DNA of 64,000 nucleotides from Ziziphus jujuba (taxonomy: Eukaryota > Streptophyta > Magnoliopsida > Rosales > Rhamnaceae): NCBI RefSeq assembly GCF_031755915.1, contig NC_083379.1, forward strand, positions 27,962,001 to 28,026,000. The letters run 5' to 3'. The notes below the pieces were generated by a model, which searched no databases, was not told where the DNA came from, and saw nothing but the letters and a program-made list of their open reading frames with translations. Within the stretch, counting starts at the first letter, position 1, and every line of letters begins with the position of its first letter. The position numbers and the translations under genes were made by a program. Shown in pieces: positions 48,464 through 61,970 of the stretch.

Positions 48464-51345
48464 CTATAAAGAGCCTGACTCTAACCTGACCAAACAAGCA
48501 CCAAAGCCGAGGCTATACTTCATCGAGACGGCCACCAAAACCCTACACAACAGTGGTTCTTGGCCTAACATTCGTTTATGGATTCTAGGGAGGGGATTGG
48601 AAAGCCAAAGCAGAGGCACCACTTATAAGCTTAAGGCAAAAAAGCTACGCATAATAGCTCTCTTTGTTCAAGAAATGGGTTTTGACCATTTGGTCCCATT
48701 AGAATTAATTCTATTTACTGATCTGGTGGGCCTGCCCATTTTGTAGGGTCCCACATGTGAAGGATGAAGGCTAAGAACGCTAGAGGGTATTTTGGTAATA
48801 TAGTTTAAGGGTAAAAGTACTCCCGGATTTTACGTTATGATATTTAGGTGATGAAAATTGAGGGTGTGTTTGGTCTTTGCCTAAAACGGGGGCCTTCGCA
48901 GTGCAAATGTTGCAATTTCACTTTTATGGATACTTTGCAGTTTTGCATTGTGCCCAGTTTCAAATGTGGGCATGCTTTAATCTAATCTCTAAAGTGACCC
49001 TCCTATACACTCTGTATTCTGTATAGCAAAGTTTGTTTCAGAAACACAGGGCTGGTTTCATGGAGGTGTGTAGGGCAATTTTTGGCCACGTGAAGGTCAC
49101 AATCCACAAAACCTTGTAGGGTATAGTCTCGGACGCTTTACCTTTTTTTCTTTGCCCCCCCAATACCCCCACATACATGGTCCGCAATGTGGAATGTGAG
49201 GATTTTGGAGATTATCCCCATGGAATTGATGACACGTGTACGATGATGGAAGTGGGTTGCACTTGTGTTGCAAAACACTTGAGGAGTAGCTGATTAGTTC
49301 GAGATCTCCTCTCAAAAATCCAGGTTCAAGACTATCGTAGTTGAGAACAGCAAGGGACAGGACGTCTGAGGAAAAAGTCAGATATCAGAGAAATAGCAAT
49401 GGATTTTTCAGGCAAAGAAACTTTGAGAGAGAGAGAGAGGGAGAGGGGAACCTGAAGAGAAAGTAGGGCAGCCCTTAAACCAAGATAAGGATGAATCAGA
49501 AATCTCTCATCAGACGGTCCTGGTTAAAGCTCTTTTTTATCAGAAATGATAAAAAGAAAATTGTGAAAACCACAATTTCAGAAAACTCAAAAGAGATAGA
49601 GAAGAATGTAAACGAAGGGTATGAGTGTTTGAGATACTGAGATCTTTCAAGCAAAGAATGATGAATTGGGTGTTTCTCTCTACTCAATAAGCTCTCAAGC
49701 TTTGTCTTGGAGTGAATTTTTGGTTTAAAAAGAACCAAAAAAAAAAAAAAGGACTGATGAATGAAAGGCTCAGAACACCAAAGTAGAAATATTTCAGTTT
49801 CTCTTACAAAATGGAGAAGAACAAAAAGAAAGGTTGCAATATTTTCCATTTCTACGAACACACATGATCATCTACAGATATCAAATTTTTTTTTTTTTTT
49901 TACTGCTTTTTTTTTTTTTGTTTTTTTTGTTTTATGGGTGCAAAACTTAAACATCCACAGTTACACATTTTAGAGTACCAAAATTTGTACATTTTACATT
50001 ACTACTTCTTTCGCTTTCAGAGAGATGGTTTTCACTCACGTACACACACTTAAAGCACTGGATAAGTAGTTCTTACCTTATTATTCTTCTTTAGCCCTGA
50101 ATATTGACTTTTGAAGCTCCATTTGTGACTATTAAAGAGTGGGTGAGTCTCTAAAACCACATCCATTTTTTTACTTGAACTTTTGAGTTGGGAGGGGACG
50201 CTTAAAGGTAAAGGAATAAAAAATTTAAATAAACATACGTGATATGGTATATATAAAATTGTATTATAATACTTTGTTTTTCTCAACCCACTATGAAAAA
50301 AAAAAAAAAAAATGAAAAAGGGTATTCGATTGTCTATGTATATTATATCTTGACTTTCCAGTTGCAATCTTAGAATCTGTGATTGAGCTTCATCCAAAAC
50401 TTCTTTTTTCGTTTTGTCAAAAAGCAAAAAATTTCTATTTTCAATATTTTGGAATTTTTTTTTTTTTCTTTTGTCCGGAAAGGATCTGTACTGAATGATA
50501 ATAAAATCATAAAGAGTAGCAAGGTTTATGGCCTTTTAATGAGAAGCAGAAAAAGCAGGTTGCACTGTGGACTTTATCGAAACCCATATTTAATTCACTG
50601 TACAGACTTATTATTAAAAAAAAAAAAGTCACTATACAGATACAACTGATGAAAGCATTGATTGTATCAAAACCAACAAACCCTCTTCTTTGCATAAACT
50701 ACCAAAACTGCCACCGTTCCATGTTACTGCTGATTTAGATTTTAGGGCAGTACTCCACCAGTCCAAGCCATTACTGCAAATACGTTGTTAGAAAGGCAGA
50801 TGCGAAATGCTGCGATTTATGGAAATTCCCAAAAGTTTGTATGGGCTGGATTTATGTGCTATCGGGTTTTCTGGGCCTCATTTTCCATTTGGCTCGCCAG
50901 TTATTTTGGTACAGAGAGTTAGGTGATCAAATATTTATCAAACAAAAAAAAAAAAAAAAATGTTTGGCGAGCTAATATTGTTAGGACAGGAAATAAATTT
51001 CAAAAGGACAAACGTATAAGCAATATTGTTATATATTATTATATTATCAGGGAAAAGAAAATGAAAAGAAAAAGAATATATATATATATATGACTAGTAT
51101 CATATGTACCTTTGTGCTTTATCTTTATAATAGTTCAGAAACATCTTAGTATATTTTTTATCTATTTAAATGAAAAATGATAAAATAATAATTGAGCATT
51201 ATTAAAAAAATATGAAAAGTTGGAAAATTTTAAAAGACGTGCATTATATTACATATAAAATAAAATAAAAATCTATATTTTAATTAAATTAATAATATTA
51301 TATTTTATAAATTTTTTTAAAAAAATTGCTAGAATTTAGCCCCTT
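48464..51345. other. Region without recognised genes; two G-boxes
   Basis: CACGTG occurs at 49087-49092 and 49233-49238, the second within ACACGTGT. The open frames at 49861-49496 (minus) and 50427-50050 (minus) have no recognised motif and are rich in Phe from poly-T tracts. A GAGA tract lies near 49426-49445. It could be upstream sequence of a neighbouring transcript. Confidence 0.4.
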
Positions 51346-51545
51346 CTTCTTCTTGTAGCACCACTCCTTTGAAGTGGAATAAAGCTAATTGGACTTGTGT
51401 TACACGGGATCATTGTTTTTGAGTTTAAAATATTGCACACCTTTATATATCCATCCTAGAGGGTAGGTTCCGTCAAACATAGGAAAGGCAAGCTTAGGTC
51501 TTGAAGGATTTGCTTATGCCAAGTTGATGATGCCCTAGTAAGAAC

Positions 51546-51773
51546 TCATATTACTGGCCGAATGTTCTCCTTGACTAACTCATGAATTATCTCGATATTC
51601 AGAATTCTTAAAGGGTTGGACATGTAGAGTCTATAGGTCGAACTACATGATTTGTAAAGTTGCATTAATTTGCCCAAGGTTAAAGTTGATCTTTTTATTT
51701 GATTGCCATGTTGAAGCAGAGTCAATTCCACTTCGTTTTGGAATTCTGCTTGTGCTTTTGCTCTAGTTTCCAT
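51546..51773 (-). pseudogene. Gypsy-3 family gag start
   Basis: The minus strand from the ATG at 51773 reads METRAKAQAEFQNEVELTLL, the N-terminus of a plant gypsy gag protein (compare the common MxTRxKxQAEFxxEV pattern). It lies 19 nt after a primer-binding site and one LTR. The frame continues to about 51546 but similarity fades, and no capsid domain is seen. The fragment belongs to an element whose remaining body is missing. Confidence 0.72.
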
Positions 51774-51791
51774 GATTGGTGTAGGAAACCT

Positions 51792-51804
51792 GGTTTTGAT
51801 ACCA
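51792..51804 (-). other. Gypsy-3 family primer-binding site
   Basis: The minus strand reads TGGTATCAAAACC, one base after the LTR end, a variant of the initiator tRNA-Met-type site. Confidence 0.75.
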
Positions 51805-51805
51805 T

Positions 51806-52161
51806 TGATAGGTCCTTTAATCAAAGATAGAGTAGAACAAGAAAGAGAGAATAATAAAGGGAAATAAAATATAGAGTAGTGAGAGATGATAGAGAGATAT
51901 GGATGATCTTGTTATTATTCATGTCCATTACCATGAAATGTCATGATATTTAAACAACAAAACTCAACAACTATTCCTTTCTTTTCTCCACTACAACTAA
52001 CATATCCAACTAAAGTGGAATCATAAGAACTTAACAAACTTAACAAGACTCTCAACAAGACGTTAGTCAACCAAACTTGGTCAAGAAGCTTAACAAATAC
52101 AACAAATGAATAACAATACCACTTCCCATGCTCCTTACATAGGAAGGGTTTTATCATTTCA
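51806..52161 (-). repeat. Gypsy-3 LTR (356 bp)
   Basis: On the minus strand the LTR begins TGAAATGATAAAACCC, directly after a polypurine tract (TTGGGAAGGA, plus 52162-52171), and ends CCTATCA. It is flanked on one side by pol of this family and on the other by a primer-binding site and gag, so it joins two element units. Confidence 0.8.
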
Positions 52162-53190
52162 TCCTTCCCAAATTGTCCTTGTCCTCAAGGACAAATGTAG
52201 GATATACTTTGCCAAAACGCCATTTATTTTTTCGTGTGGCATCTTCAAAACCAGCTCCAACCTACTTGATAAGTACCTTTGTTCGTGGTCTATATTTACC
52301 TTTGTGAACAACTCATGTATCCACGATTTGCTTCCGCTGTGACAACACATTATTAGTTTGCTCAATTAGAGGAAAGGCGGGTAGTGATGTTCCTGGCACA
52401 TACAATAGTAAGGAGGGTGGGGCTTGGCCGTATACTGCCTCAAATGGGGGTGTCTTTGTTGTAGAATGTCAACACATGTTATAGCTATATTTAGTCCAAG
52501 ACAACCATTCCACTATTTTTTTTTTTATGATATTTGGCGAAGCATCTTAAGTACTGCTCCAAGGTGCAATTGAGTACCTCGATCTATACATCTGTTTGGG
52601 GTTGTAGTTAGAATTGATTTTGAAAGACGTACCCTGCAACTAAAATAATGTTTTCCAAAATAAACTAGTGAATACTTTACCTCTATCACTTACAATCGAA
52701 TTTGGCATTCCATGGAGTTTGATCACATTGTCCATGAAAGCCTTTTGCTATAATCACTATCCTATAGGGGTGTTTGAGAGGAACAAAATACCCATATTGT
52801 GTTAACCTATCAACTACTACCATGATGGTAGTGAACCCGTAAGAAGGGGAAAACCATCGATGAAGTCTATAGACACATCCGGCCATACATAATTAGAGAT
52901 AGGGAGTGATTGAAGCAATCTTGCTGGTTTAGTACAATCAACTTTGTGCCTCTAACAAGTATCGCAATTCTTAATGAAGTTTTTTTTACTGTGGATTGGA
53001 GTCCCAGCCAAATAAAATCTTTTTAGCCCTTGGAAGAGTTCAAAGATAACCAAAATGCTCGCTTATGGAAGAAGAATGATATTCGGTCAAGAGAGTAGGA
53101 ATTAGAATTGAATTAGGACTTAAGCAAATACATGCTCTCTTAAACCAAACTCCATCATGTTGAAGATAATCTGTTCCAACAACCTCACTT
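52162..53190 (-). pseudogene. Gypsy-3 integrase and polyprotein C-terminus
   Basis: Minus-strand fragments in order are the integrase zinc region (EYHSSSISGHFGYLRTLPRA near 53070), the core (GFTTIMVVVDRLTQYGYFVP near 52800) and a decayed stretch resembling the core's acidic end and C-terminal domain. The last is LEDKDNLGR-like text just before the polypurine tract. Stops and frameshifts are frequent. The domain order and the adjoining LTR show this is the 3' end of an element whose 5' part is most likely the reverse transcriptase and gag region at 58.0-60.4 kb. Confidence 0.82.
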
Positions 53191-56100
53191 GATAATTAAA
53201 CTAGAGCAGTTAAAAACTAAGAAAATAATAGAACTAAAATTAGGAGAAAATGATAATTATTAAAACTTTGGGACTTAGAAATTCACCACTAATTAATCCA
53301 TAAATTGATATTACGCTTGCAAAATTGGAATTTAATACAAATTAAGTTTACCACACTTGATTGCCAGGTCTGATCCACATACACTTATGAATAGCTTTCA
53401 CATAAACATAGAAGTAATTACACAAGTGTTGTACAATTTTCGTTAACAAATATACGATTATAAAATGGTTTTAGTGTGCAACTAAGTGTATAACCTCTAG
53501 GAATAGAAATAACTGTAATAGTTTTGATTTAATTATTATATTAACTAAATTGAACGTTTGTCATTATTTGGAAAACTAAAACTAAAAAAAAAAAAATGTT
53601 AATTGATTAAGAAGAAAGATAGTTAGTACGAAAACAATAGGGTTTTAGGTTCATGAAAACCTAATTATGTTCATTTGAATGCATGCAACCAAATCAAACA
53701 ATGATGTTTGTTAACCATACTTAATCATTAAAAACAATTAAAATATTATTCCTAAAAAAATTGACTTGATTCACAGAAGGAAATCTAATTATTCATAATC
53801 AAAATTGACCTAATTAAGTCCCAGAACACGCATATCCAAAAAAAGAAAAAAACTAGATTAAGCTTCAATGTGGCATCATAGGGTACAACATGAACATGGC
53901 ATGGTAATATTCCTTTTCATCATGTAATCTATTGCCAAAATATATATATATATATATATATATTATTTCCCGTATTCCTATGCAAAAAAAAATATTAAAT
54001 CATTAATCTTTTCATGAAAGCATTAAGAACAACAATGGGCTATTAAAAAAATATAAAAAAATACAAAGGCTTATTGAATTAAAAATGAATAATTATAGCT
54101 ATGGCTACATCCTAGCTCTATTTATGAAATTTAATTCATAACTAAACACTACAAAACAAAAATCCATAATCACATCTAATAATGGATTCACAAGTAACAA
54201 TAAGAGAAGAAGATTAAAAAGCAAACACAAAAATCTCAAGCTTGAACTCCTATAGTGTTAGTGAGTCGATGATTGTGTCCTTCAAAATTCTTTTCTTTTA
54301 CTTCTTCTTGATTTCACAAAGCATCTTTTAAATCTCTTCAGCAGGGGATTAGGTCTTCAAAAACCAGCAATGGTGAAGATGATGGTGATGGTGATGGTGA
54401 TGTGATAGAGAGAGAGAGAGCCATTGTGGCATGAATTTCCAACCCTTAAGATATATCTAAAGGTTTCTTTGTTCTTATTTTCCAACTTAGAAAATAAAAA
54501 CTTAAAATTCTATTGGTTTTTAAAAATCTCCAGCCCCTATAATATAGAAATGCTACATAATATCCAATAATAAATGAATACAAAAATAATGAGAAAAATC
54601 CAATTGCATGATCATCAAGTGAATATGCCTTAGGCCTTAAATCCCATAAAATTATGTACCAAGCCTTCATTCTAATTCACCACTTGGCTTCAACACTTGG
54701 ACTCATTTCCTTGCCCAATTTTGAAAATCTAGCCACATGTTATATTATCCCCAAGCCCACTAAATCTTTTAGTTTCCACTTCAATTAATTTTGGTTTGAA
54801 ATGCTCCAAGTCTTCAAATTTACTATGCAAATTCACTGACTTCAAATTAATATTAATTTTGATAACCCAAATGCAATAAAATTTTATAGAGATGATCCCC
54901 AATGTCACAAGAAAACTTTATAATTGGAATCATTGAAAATTTTTACTGGTAGCTCAGATATGAGCAGCACACTGTGCATAGAAAAGCAGAACCTTTAATA
55001 TGGTGGAGAATTAATCTTTAAATGTTTAAACTAAATTTCAAGCTTATAGAAATCACATCTGAAATAGATATTCATCAACTTGACTCCATCTCCATACGCT
55101 GCATCTCTTCATATTTCTACTAAAAAAATAAAAAATAGCATAAAAACTCCATATTTTTTGTTTTTTTGCCTACAAGTGATAAATAATAAAATGGGTAATT
55201 GGTGAGTTTCCCCCTAAATTGAACATATTTTTGCACTTTGGGCCTTGAATTTTTTTTTTTTTTTTTTTTTTGGACTTCAATTCCTGAACTTGAATTTTGC
55301 TTGCACAAATGGTCCTTTAACTGATTTTTTCTTACACAAATGGTTCTTAAATTGATCAGGTTTTAGAACTTTAAGGACAAAATTTCAAAGGAAATTTGAC
55401 TTTTGGAATTGAAGTGCCAAAAAAAAACATTTAGAGATAAAATACCAAAACATTTTCAATTCAAGGGGAAATATGTTAATTACCCTAATGAAATCAATTG
55501 ATTTTCATTCCAATTAACAAAAAAGTACTAAGAAGATAGCAAATAATAAATATAAAAATAGGCTATAAAATAAACAAATTTTATGCCTAACATGCCTACC
55601 AACTTAAGATTTACTAGTCCTTAGCAAATAAAAAAACTAAAAAATAAAATCAAATTTTCAAAACCTTAAAACCATTAAAACCAAAGCCAAAATGATTAAT
55701 TTGCCTTAAATATTGTCTACATTGTCAATTTAAAAATAGTTTCCAAATAATAAAATAACTCAAGATCTAATATTCTATCCAACATAATCATTAGTTCAAA
55801 ACTGAATGTGTGAAATCAATCATAACAATCAATATCATGCATTTAAATAAATTCATACTAATTAGAGCCTAAAAATTAAAGTATGAACTCCACATGCATG
55901 ATATAATCAACTACCCTTCACTAATCTAAAGATCAAAGGGTAAAAGCTAAAAAATGAAAAGGATCGAAAAATAAATAACAAGAAATAAAACTATAATCAA
56001 ATCTCAATGAACAATATGCTTAATAGAACATTGTGTTTTTTTTTTTTTTCCAACTTAATTTCCTCTTTCCTTCTTCCAATCATTTCATCACTTTTCAACT

Positions 56101-57970
56101 TCCCAAGTACAAGCTTTCACTACTTTTAGTACAACACATTCCTTTGAACTCAAAAGTACAAAATCAAAAGCATTTATTTTTGGATCATTGTTTATTTGTG
56201 TATTGGATCATTATCATCACTTAAATTTTTTTCTCTTTTTGGATTTTTTTTTTCATCACTTTTCCTTTTCGTTTGGATTTTTTTTTTCTTTGCAAATTGC
56301 GTCTTGTTTTTCTCTCAGACAATGATGAAATGACGAATTATGATGATCATAATAATTAGCACCTTAAATTTTTAATTTTCAAATACATTTCTATCAAATT
56401 TCAAATCCGTCAAAGAATGCACATCAAAACCCAAAACCATACATAACCCATACCCCCAAACCAAAACCATCTCTCAATCGTATCTCCAAACTTTATTTCT
56501 GAGCTTATTCCACCTAATACATATTAAAAAGTAGATATTCAATCAATCCAACTTAAATTTTCATTCATTTTTAGATTCATATAAAGGTAGGTAAATGATG
56601 TTAAATAAATAAAAAAGCTCTAAATATGCATTTTTTATGCATTCCAATAGGCTCAAATAAGATACTAAGGAGTAATAATGATTTATGTAGGCTAGAAAAG
56701 GTTCAACTCAGTACAAAAATGGATTAAACATATTTTTAGTAACGCAATACTCCAGAATTTCAATTCAAGAATCAATCATGCAAGTTCCAGAGTTCAATTT
56801 AATTAAAATACCCTAAGTTCATGAAAATCTTCTCCAAAATATAATCTAAATTATGCTAAATTGATTAAGTACTGATAAATTCTAGCGGTAGTAACATGTG
56901 AATGAATCTTACACATATCAGCATACATAAACACAATTTTACTACCTAAGAAATAAATGTATATTAACCATGTTCTTATCATTGGCCAATGTATTACCTA
57001 ACCAAAAACAAATAATAATTTTGACCCAATTTCCACTAAAAAAAAAAAATTAAAAACTTACAAATGAAAAGGAACAAAATAAATAAAATAGATTTTCGTT
57101 TTTAAGATCTACTCAAGCAGATAAAAATTAATCCTAACATGCAAAACAAAAACTAAGTTTCACTTGCTCATTAATGCTTAAAGAAATCATATCAAAACAT
57201 TGAAATGCACCTCCTAATACAAGGTGAACATTGTCGTCTATGTTAGAAAAATAAAATTTTGAGGAAAATAAAGGATAAAAAGTAAAGAATACTCCCCCAA
57301 GTTGAAGACTACTTGAAGATTGCAAGAAATTCAAGATGAAACAACCACTGAATCCTTATATTGCATTGGTGTGAATTCGCGTATATGAGCGTAGGTAGCA
57401 CATATTTTTTATGGTTGTGGTACTACATTCAAATGCTCTTTCCAATGCACAAAACCTTTTCAAATTCGAAGGTGTTCTTACCTAAGCTTCTTATAATGCA
57501 CGAAAACAAGTTTTTAAGGATTCAAACATGAACAAACACATAAAAAAAACATAAATGAAAACCATGCAGAAAAATTATGTTTACAAGATTCGCAATATTC
57601 AAAGAAAACAAACAAGATGAAATAAAAGAATAAAGGCTAGGAAGTACACCACTGAAGATTAAAAGCACTTGAAACTCATCGAAAATCCCTTGAAAAACCA
57701 TAAAATCTTGCAAGAACATACTCTCATGTGTGGGTTGTGAAAAGTGCTGGAAAAATTTCATTGGATTCTTCATATATTAAATTAGTTCTCCTCTAAATTT
57801 TAAATGATTGAAAAGTCATTTGCTAGTTTCCTTTATGCTCAAACGTCAAATTTGTACAAACCAAAAAATGCTTGTTTTGTATCAAAAATTTTCAAAAAAC
57901 TTGCAAAAATAACAAATGCATCAAAGCAAGAAAAAAAAAAAAGGAAAAAAAAAGACAAATAGAAATAAAC
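53191..57970. mobile_element. Probable 4.8 kb non-coding insertion splitting Gypsy-3
   Basis: The stretch lies between the RNase H end (58.02 kb) and the integrase start (53.18 kb) of what looks like one minus-strand gypsy polyprotein. It contains no gag or pol. Near 57985 the minus strand has AAGCGCTTCTTAGGAGGCAAC, a phrase I associate with the region after gag-pol in large gypsy elements. The rest is AT-rich and LTR-like (GTTGAAGCCAAGTGGTGAA on the minus strand near 54690). (TA)n lies at 53941-53963. I found no paired LTRs or target duplication, so borders are approximate and the element type is unknown. Confidence 0.45.
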
Positions 57971-58019
57971 TTTGTTGCCTCCTAAGAAGCGCTTGTTGAA
58001 AGTAATTTAGCTTGACTTT

Positions 58020-59260
58020 CTCCTACAACTATTTTCCTTGATTTGGATGGAACCCTGGTTTCTTTACCCTTCTTATATTCAACCGAATAGTCATACCATA
58101 AGAGTTTAGGCAACCAATGTGCTTGAACCAGTGTTGTAATCCGTTACTTGAGTAAATACTTCAAATTTCGCTGGTCAGTTCTCACCACAAACAGTCTCCC
58201 CAATAGGTAAGGATGCCATTTTCGAACAACTTTTACTATGGCCAACATTTCTTTTTCACACACAGAAAAGAAAAAGCAAGATTGTTTTAATGCCTCACTA
58301 AAATAGGCTATTGTTCGACCTTGCTACCTCATGATTGACCCAATTTGTTCTCCACAAGCATTACTCTTCATAATAAAAGGTTTTGTAAAATCAGGAAGAT
58401 AGAGGACGAGAGCTGTGGTCTGTGCCTGTTTGAGTCATTTTAATGACTCTGCTACCTCAAGAGTCCAATTGAATTTGACTTTAGTCAAGAGGTTAGTGAG
58501 CGCTGCAACAATTCCTCCTAACTTGCTAATGAAATTTCTATAATACCGTGTTAGACCGAGGAACCAATGAGCACCTTTTCGAGAGGTAGGCTTTGGCCAT
58601 TCTACCACTGCCTAGACCTTTGTAGGATCCACAGTATCTCTTTCTTTACTAATGATGTGCCTGAAATTGTCCACCTAGGTTACTCCAAATCTGCATTTAC
58701 TTTTCTTGGCAAAAAGCTTATTAATAGTCAATATTTCTAAAATAATTCGGAGGTGTGAGAGATATTCTTCCCAAGTTTTATAATACACTAAAATATCATC
58801 AAAGAAAATAAGTACCATCTTATAAAGATAAGGTTGAAATAGATTGTTCATGAGCCCTTGAAATGCGATGGGAGCATTGGTGAGTCCGAAGGGCATTACC
58901 ACGAATTCATAATGTCCGTCATGAGTATGGAAATCTATTTTGTGGATGTCATCCTCTTTTACCCAAATTTGATGTTAATTGGCCCTAAGATCAAGTTTGG
59001 TAAAATATCGGGCACCATGTAACTCATCCAACAGTTTATCAATTACGGAAATTAGGTGCTTGTCTTTGATTGTAACACTATTGAGTGCTCGGAAGTCTGT
59101 ACAGAACCATCATAACCCATTTGATTTTTTGATGAGTAGCATTGGAGAAGAAAAAGAGCTGCAACTTAGACAGATCAACCCAACTTTGAGGAATTCTCTA
59201 ACCATTCTTTCTATCTCAACTTTTTGGTAGTAAGGATACAAATATGGTTGCACATTGACT
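58020..59260 (-). pseudogene. Gypsy-3 reverse transcriptase and RNase H
   Basis: Reading down the minus strand from 59230 come the blocks [48 protein letters not shown], then VMPFGLTNAPIAFQGLMNNL and VLIFFDDILVY. The palm motif YFDD has become FFDD, keeping both aspartates. The thumb follows, then RNase H with AYFSEAL, LAIVKVVRKW and EYKKGKET at about 58050. Stops occur at least in the GYHQI block (TAA near 58975), at the end of the thumb (58675) and within RNase H. The domain order is normal for Ty3/gypsy. Coding stops at about 58020, where foreign sequence begins. Confidence 0.88.
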
Positions 59261-59499
59261 GGAGGGTGATTGGCTTGCAGTGGTATAGCACGATCTCTAC
59301 TTTGTTACGGTGGTAACTTGGTTGATTCAGAAAATACTTGCTGAAATTCCCACAATAAAGAGTGCAAGTCCATAAGTAACTTCTCCTTAAAGTAACTTCC
59401 AGCCATATGCATAAAAAAGAAGTCATCTCCCTTAAGGTTAAACAATTCCTTCTCCCATAGGGCTTGCGGTGGACTTTGTGTGATTCCCTGTAACTCAAT

Positions 59500-60420
59500 T
59501 TTCTTTCTTTCCAGACTAAAAACTATAGTGAGTTTAGTGTAGACAATTTTAATGGGTCACAAAGTTTGCAACCATTATACTCCCAAAATAATTGAGCAAG
59601 TGGCCATAGAAAGCACAAAAAAGTCAGATTGCATAACATTATTTTGGATGCATGTTGTAAGGTTGACCACTTGCTCGAGCATTCAATTATATCTTTTGAA
59701 GCCACCATAACTTGCAGGGCAGGGTTACGAGTGATAGATAATCCCAAACGTGAGCTAATGCCTTGTCAATAAAATTATGCATGCTCCCACCATCAATTAA
59801 CACAACCACTTAACGATTTTTTAACTTACCATTGACTTGAATGGTTCGCGATGAGTTGCTTTTGCAATGGCATGGATGGGGATTTTGAATACAGTTTCCT
59901 TCTCTATTGCCTCATCTAATTATAGGTTCATGTCCTCTTCCAATGAATCTTCTATCATGAATAATTGAAGACGCTGGTAGGGGTAACCCAGAGTAAGCTT
60001 TTCATTATAGTAGAAGTATAGCCCTTTGGCATCCCGGTCCCTCACTTTTGACTTAAGATTTTTCAAAAATTGACATTGTTTTAGGTGGAAGTTCGCGGCG
60101 TAGGTGTGGGTCCTAACACTCCTGCTAAATCATTGGTGGTGGAATGTCGAATGGTTGTTCCTTTAGTTAGTCGGCTGGAACTGGATCATTTTTTTTGCAA
60201 CAGGTTCCATTTCTCAACCAATCTTGCTCATCTAATTGCATCGGTAAGGGTTTGAGATTATTTTATCTTTACATCGAGACGGATGTCATCACGGAGCATG
60301 CTATGAAGACCCCAACCAAGTATTGTTCATGAAAATTGTCAATCTGTTAGCAAAGCCTTTCAAAGTCGGATTGAAACTCCTCCATTTTGGTAAATTGTTG
60401 TAAATTACTTTTGTTTAACT
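59500..60420 (-). pseudogene. Gypsy-3 gag-protease remnant
   Basis: Minus-strand translation gives a decayed gag C-terminus around 60400-60200, a linker with HHQW-like text, and the protease region near 59880-59520: a damaged VLIDGGSMHNFI-type active-site block followed by LGLSITRNPALQVMVASKDI and LCNLTFLCFL. These are typical of the plant gypsy protease stretch. Several stops and frameshifts are present. It adjoins the reverse transcriptase remnant in the correct order and strand. Confidence 0.75.
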
Positions 60421-60655
60421 ATCCTTATTTTTAACTTGCAATCAATGGCATTGATTTTAAATTTGATTAATATAATAATAAAATCAAAACAGAAATTAAT
60501 CATAAAGATTTTCATGGAAGATTTTAGTTATTTGGTTGTACTTTTACTTTATGTTTGAATATGAATATGTTAGAAAAAGTCTTCCTTAGATGTGAAAAAA
60601 AAAACTAATTTGGTGCTTAATTGTGAAAAATATCATTTTATGGTTTGAGATGGAA
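60421..60655. other. Junction between two gypsy elements
   Basis: AT-rich sequence between the gag end of Gypsy-3 and the LTR of Gypsy-4. No recognisable feature. Confidence 0.4.
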
Positions 60656-61535
60656 TTGTTTTTTATACGAATCTGGATCGACTTACTCCTAAACCTGTAT
60701 TATATTAGCCCAGATCTTAATTATGTTTAGATTCTAATGGAAACCTTAACCCTTCAACTTGTGATTAGAAACTTTTGTATATGATGAAGATGCCACAATA
60801 GGTGATGGATGTTCTATTGATAAGTCAAACTTAAACACTTGATTTCTATTAAGTGTTTTAGGTGTTCAAAGAGAATAAAGAGAATTTTTTCTCACCAATA
60901 TTTTTCTGTATAATATCTAAGCTGCCATTCCATTGAAAATTAAACCCTTAATAGGCTAAAGTCACAGAACAAAAAACCTTAATTTAGCTAGGTAAAACTT
61001 GGCCAACGTTGGTGATAAAAAAGGAAATTGCCAAATTTCACACCCTTTCCTAATCTAATTTGTATTAATTAATTTCCTAATTTTGAAATAGGAATTAATT
61101 AATTTACAATCAAAGTAATAAAATTCTAACTTTCCTAATGTAATTTTTGCAGCAAATAAATAAATAAAAACCAAAATAAAGACTATTTCCTAAAACAAAA
61201 GTCAAATATTTAAATTAGGAAACTAGTTGACTAGGTTTCAAACTAAGCTATCTTTGTCCAATCACCAGCTAGTTTAGGCTCCAAATTAGCTCCAATATGC
61301 CATGTAGGATGCTAAATAGGATTAATATTGGTACCCATACATTATCCTTGATTGAAACAAAAAGAAATTGCTTGAACAAAAAGAAAAAGCAAAGTTAGCG
61401 CCAAAATGGGTGATTTTCAACCAAATGGAGTCTTGTGCGCAAATGCCTCATTTGAATGGCTTTGATTCTGCCTTGGCATGATTTCATGGTCTATTTATAA
61501 GTTTAATCATGTTCATAAGTTAACAAAGTAATTCC

Positions 61536-61970
61536 TTACTGCCCAGAACCCATAGATGCACCAAAACAGCTTGCCGGGTCCATATTTGCCTTCATAACTT
61601 GGATACATAAGACGGGCTTTGGATCTTTGGATATTGTTATGCCTTTTTGAATTTGAATCATATTTTGTATCAAGCTAACCAAGTTTTCCTTGAATCTCTT
61701 AGCTTGTGCCCTCATGATTGGCCCCATCTTTATTTGTACAAGTTCAGCACCCCAGCGGGTAGCTGGTTATACGGATACTGGTGGATTCTCATCATTCACC
61801 TCCTCTTGAAAAGGATTTGCCCTCAAATCAAAGTCATCACCTTCAGCAAATGAAGATAAGTCAGCAACATAAAATGTAGCACTCACATTATATTCACGTG
61901 GCAAGTCAAGCTTGTAAGCGTTTTCATTAACCCTTTCCAAAACTTGAAAAGGTCCATTTCCTCGTGGCAT
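61536..61970 (-). pseudogene. Gypsy-4 polyprotein C-terminus
   Basis: From 61970 the minus strand reads [19 protein letters not shown], then [14 protein letters not shown] and [13 protein letters not shown] before a stop at 61767. This is the conserved tail after integrase in one large group of plant gypsy elements. After the stop the frame continues as GPIMRAQAKRFKENLVSLIQ and KPVLCIQVMKANMDP, equivalent to the plus-strand Gypsy-2 peptide at 12402-12600. No chromodomain is evident. Confidence 0.82.
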
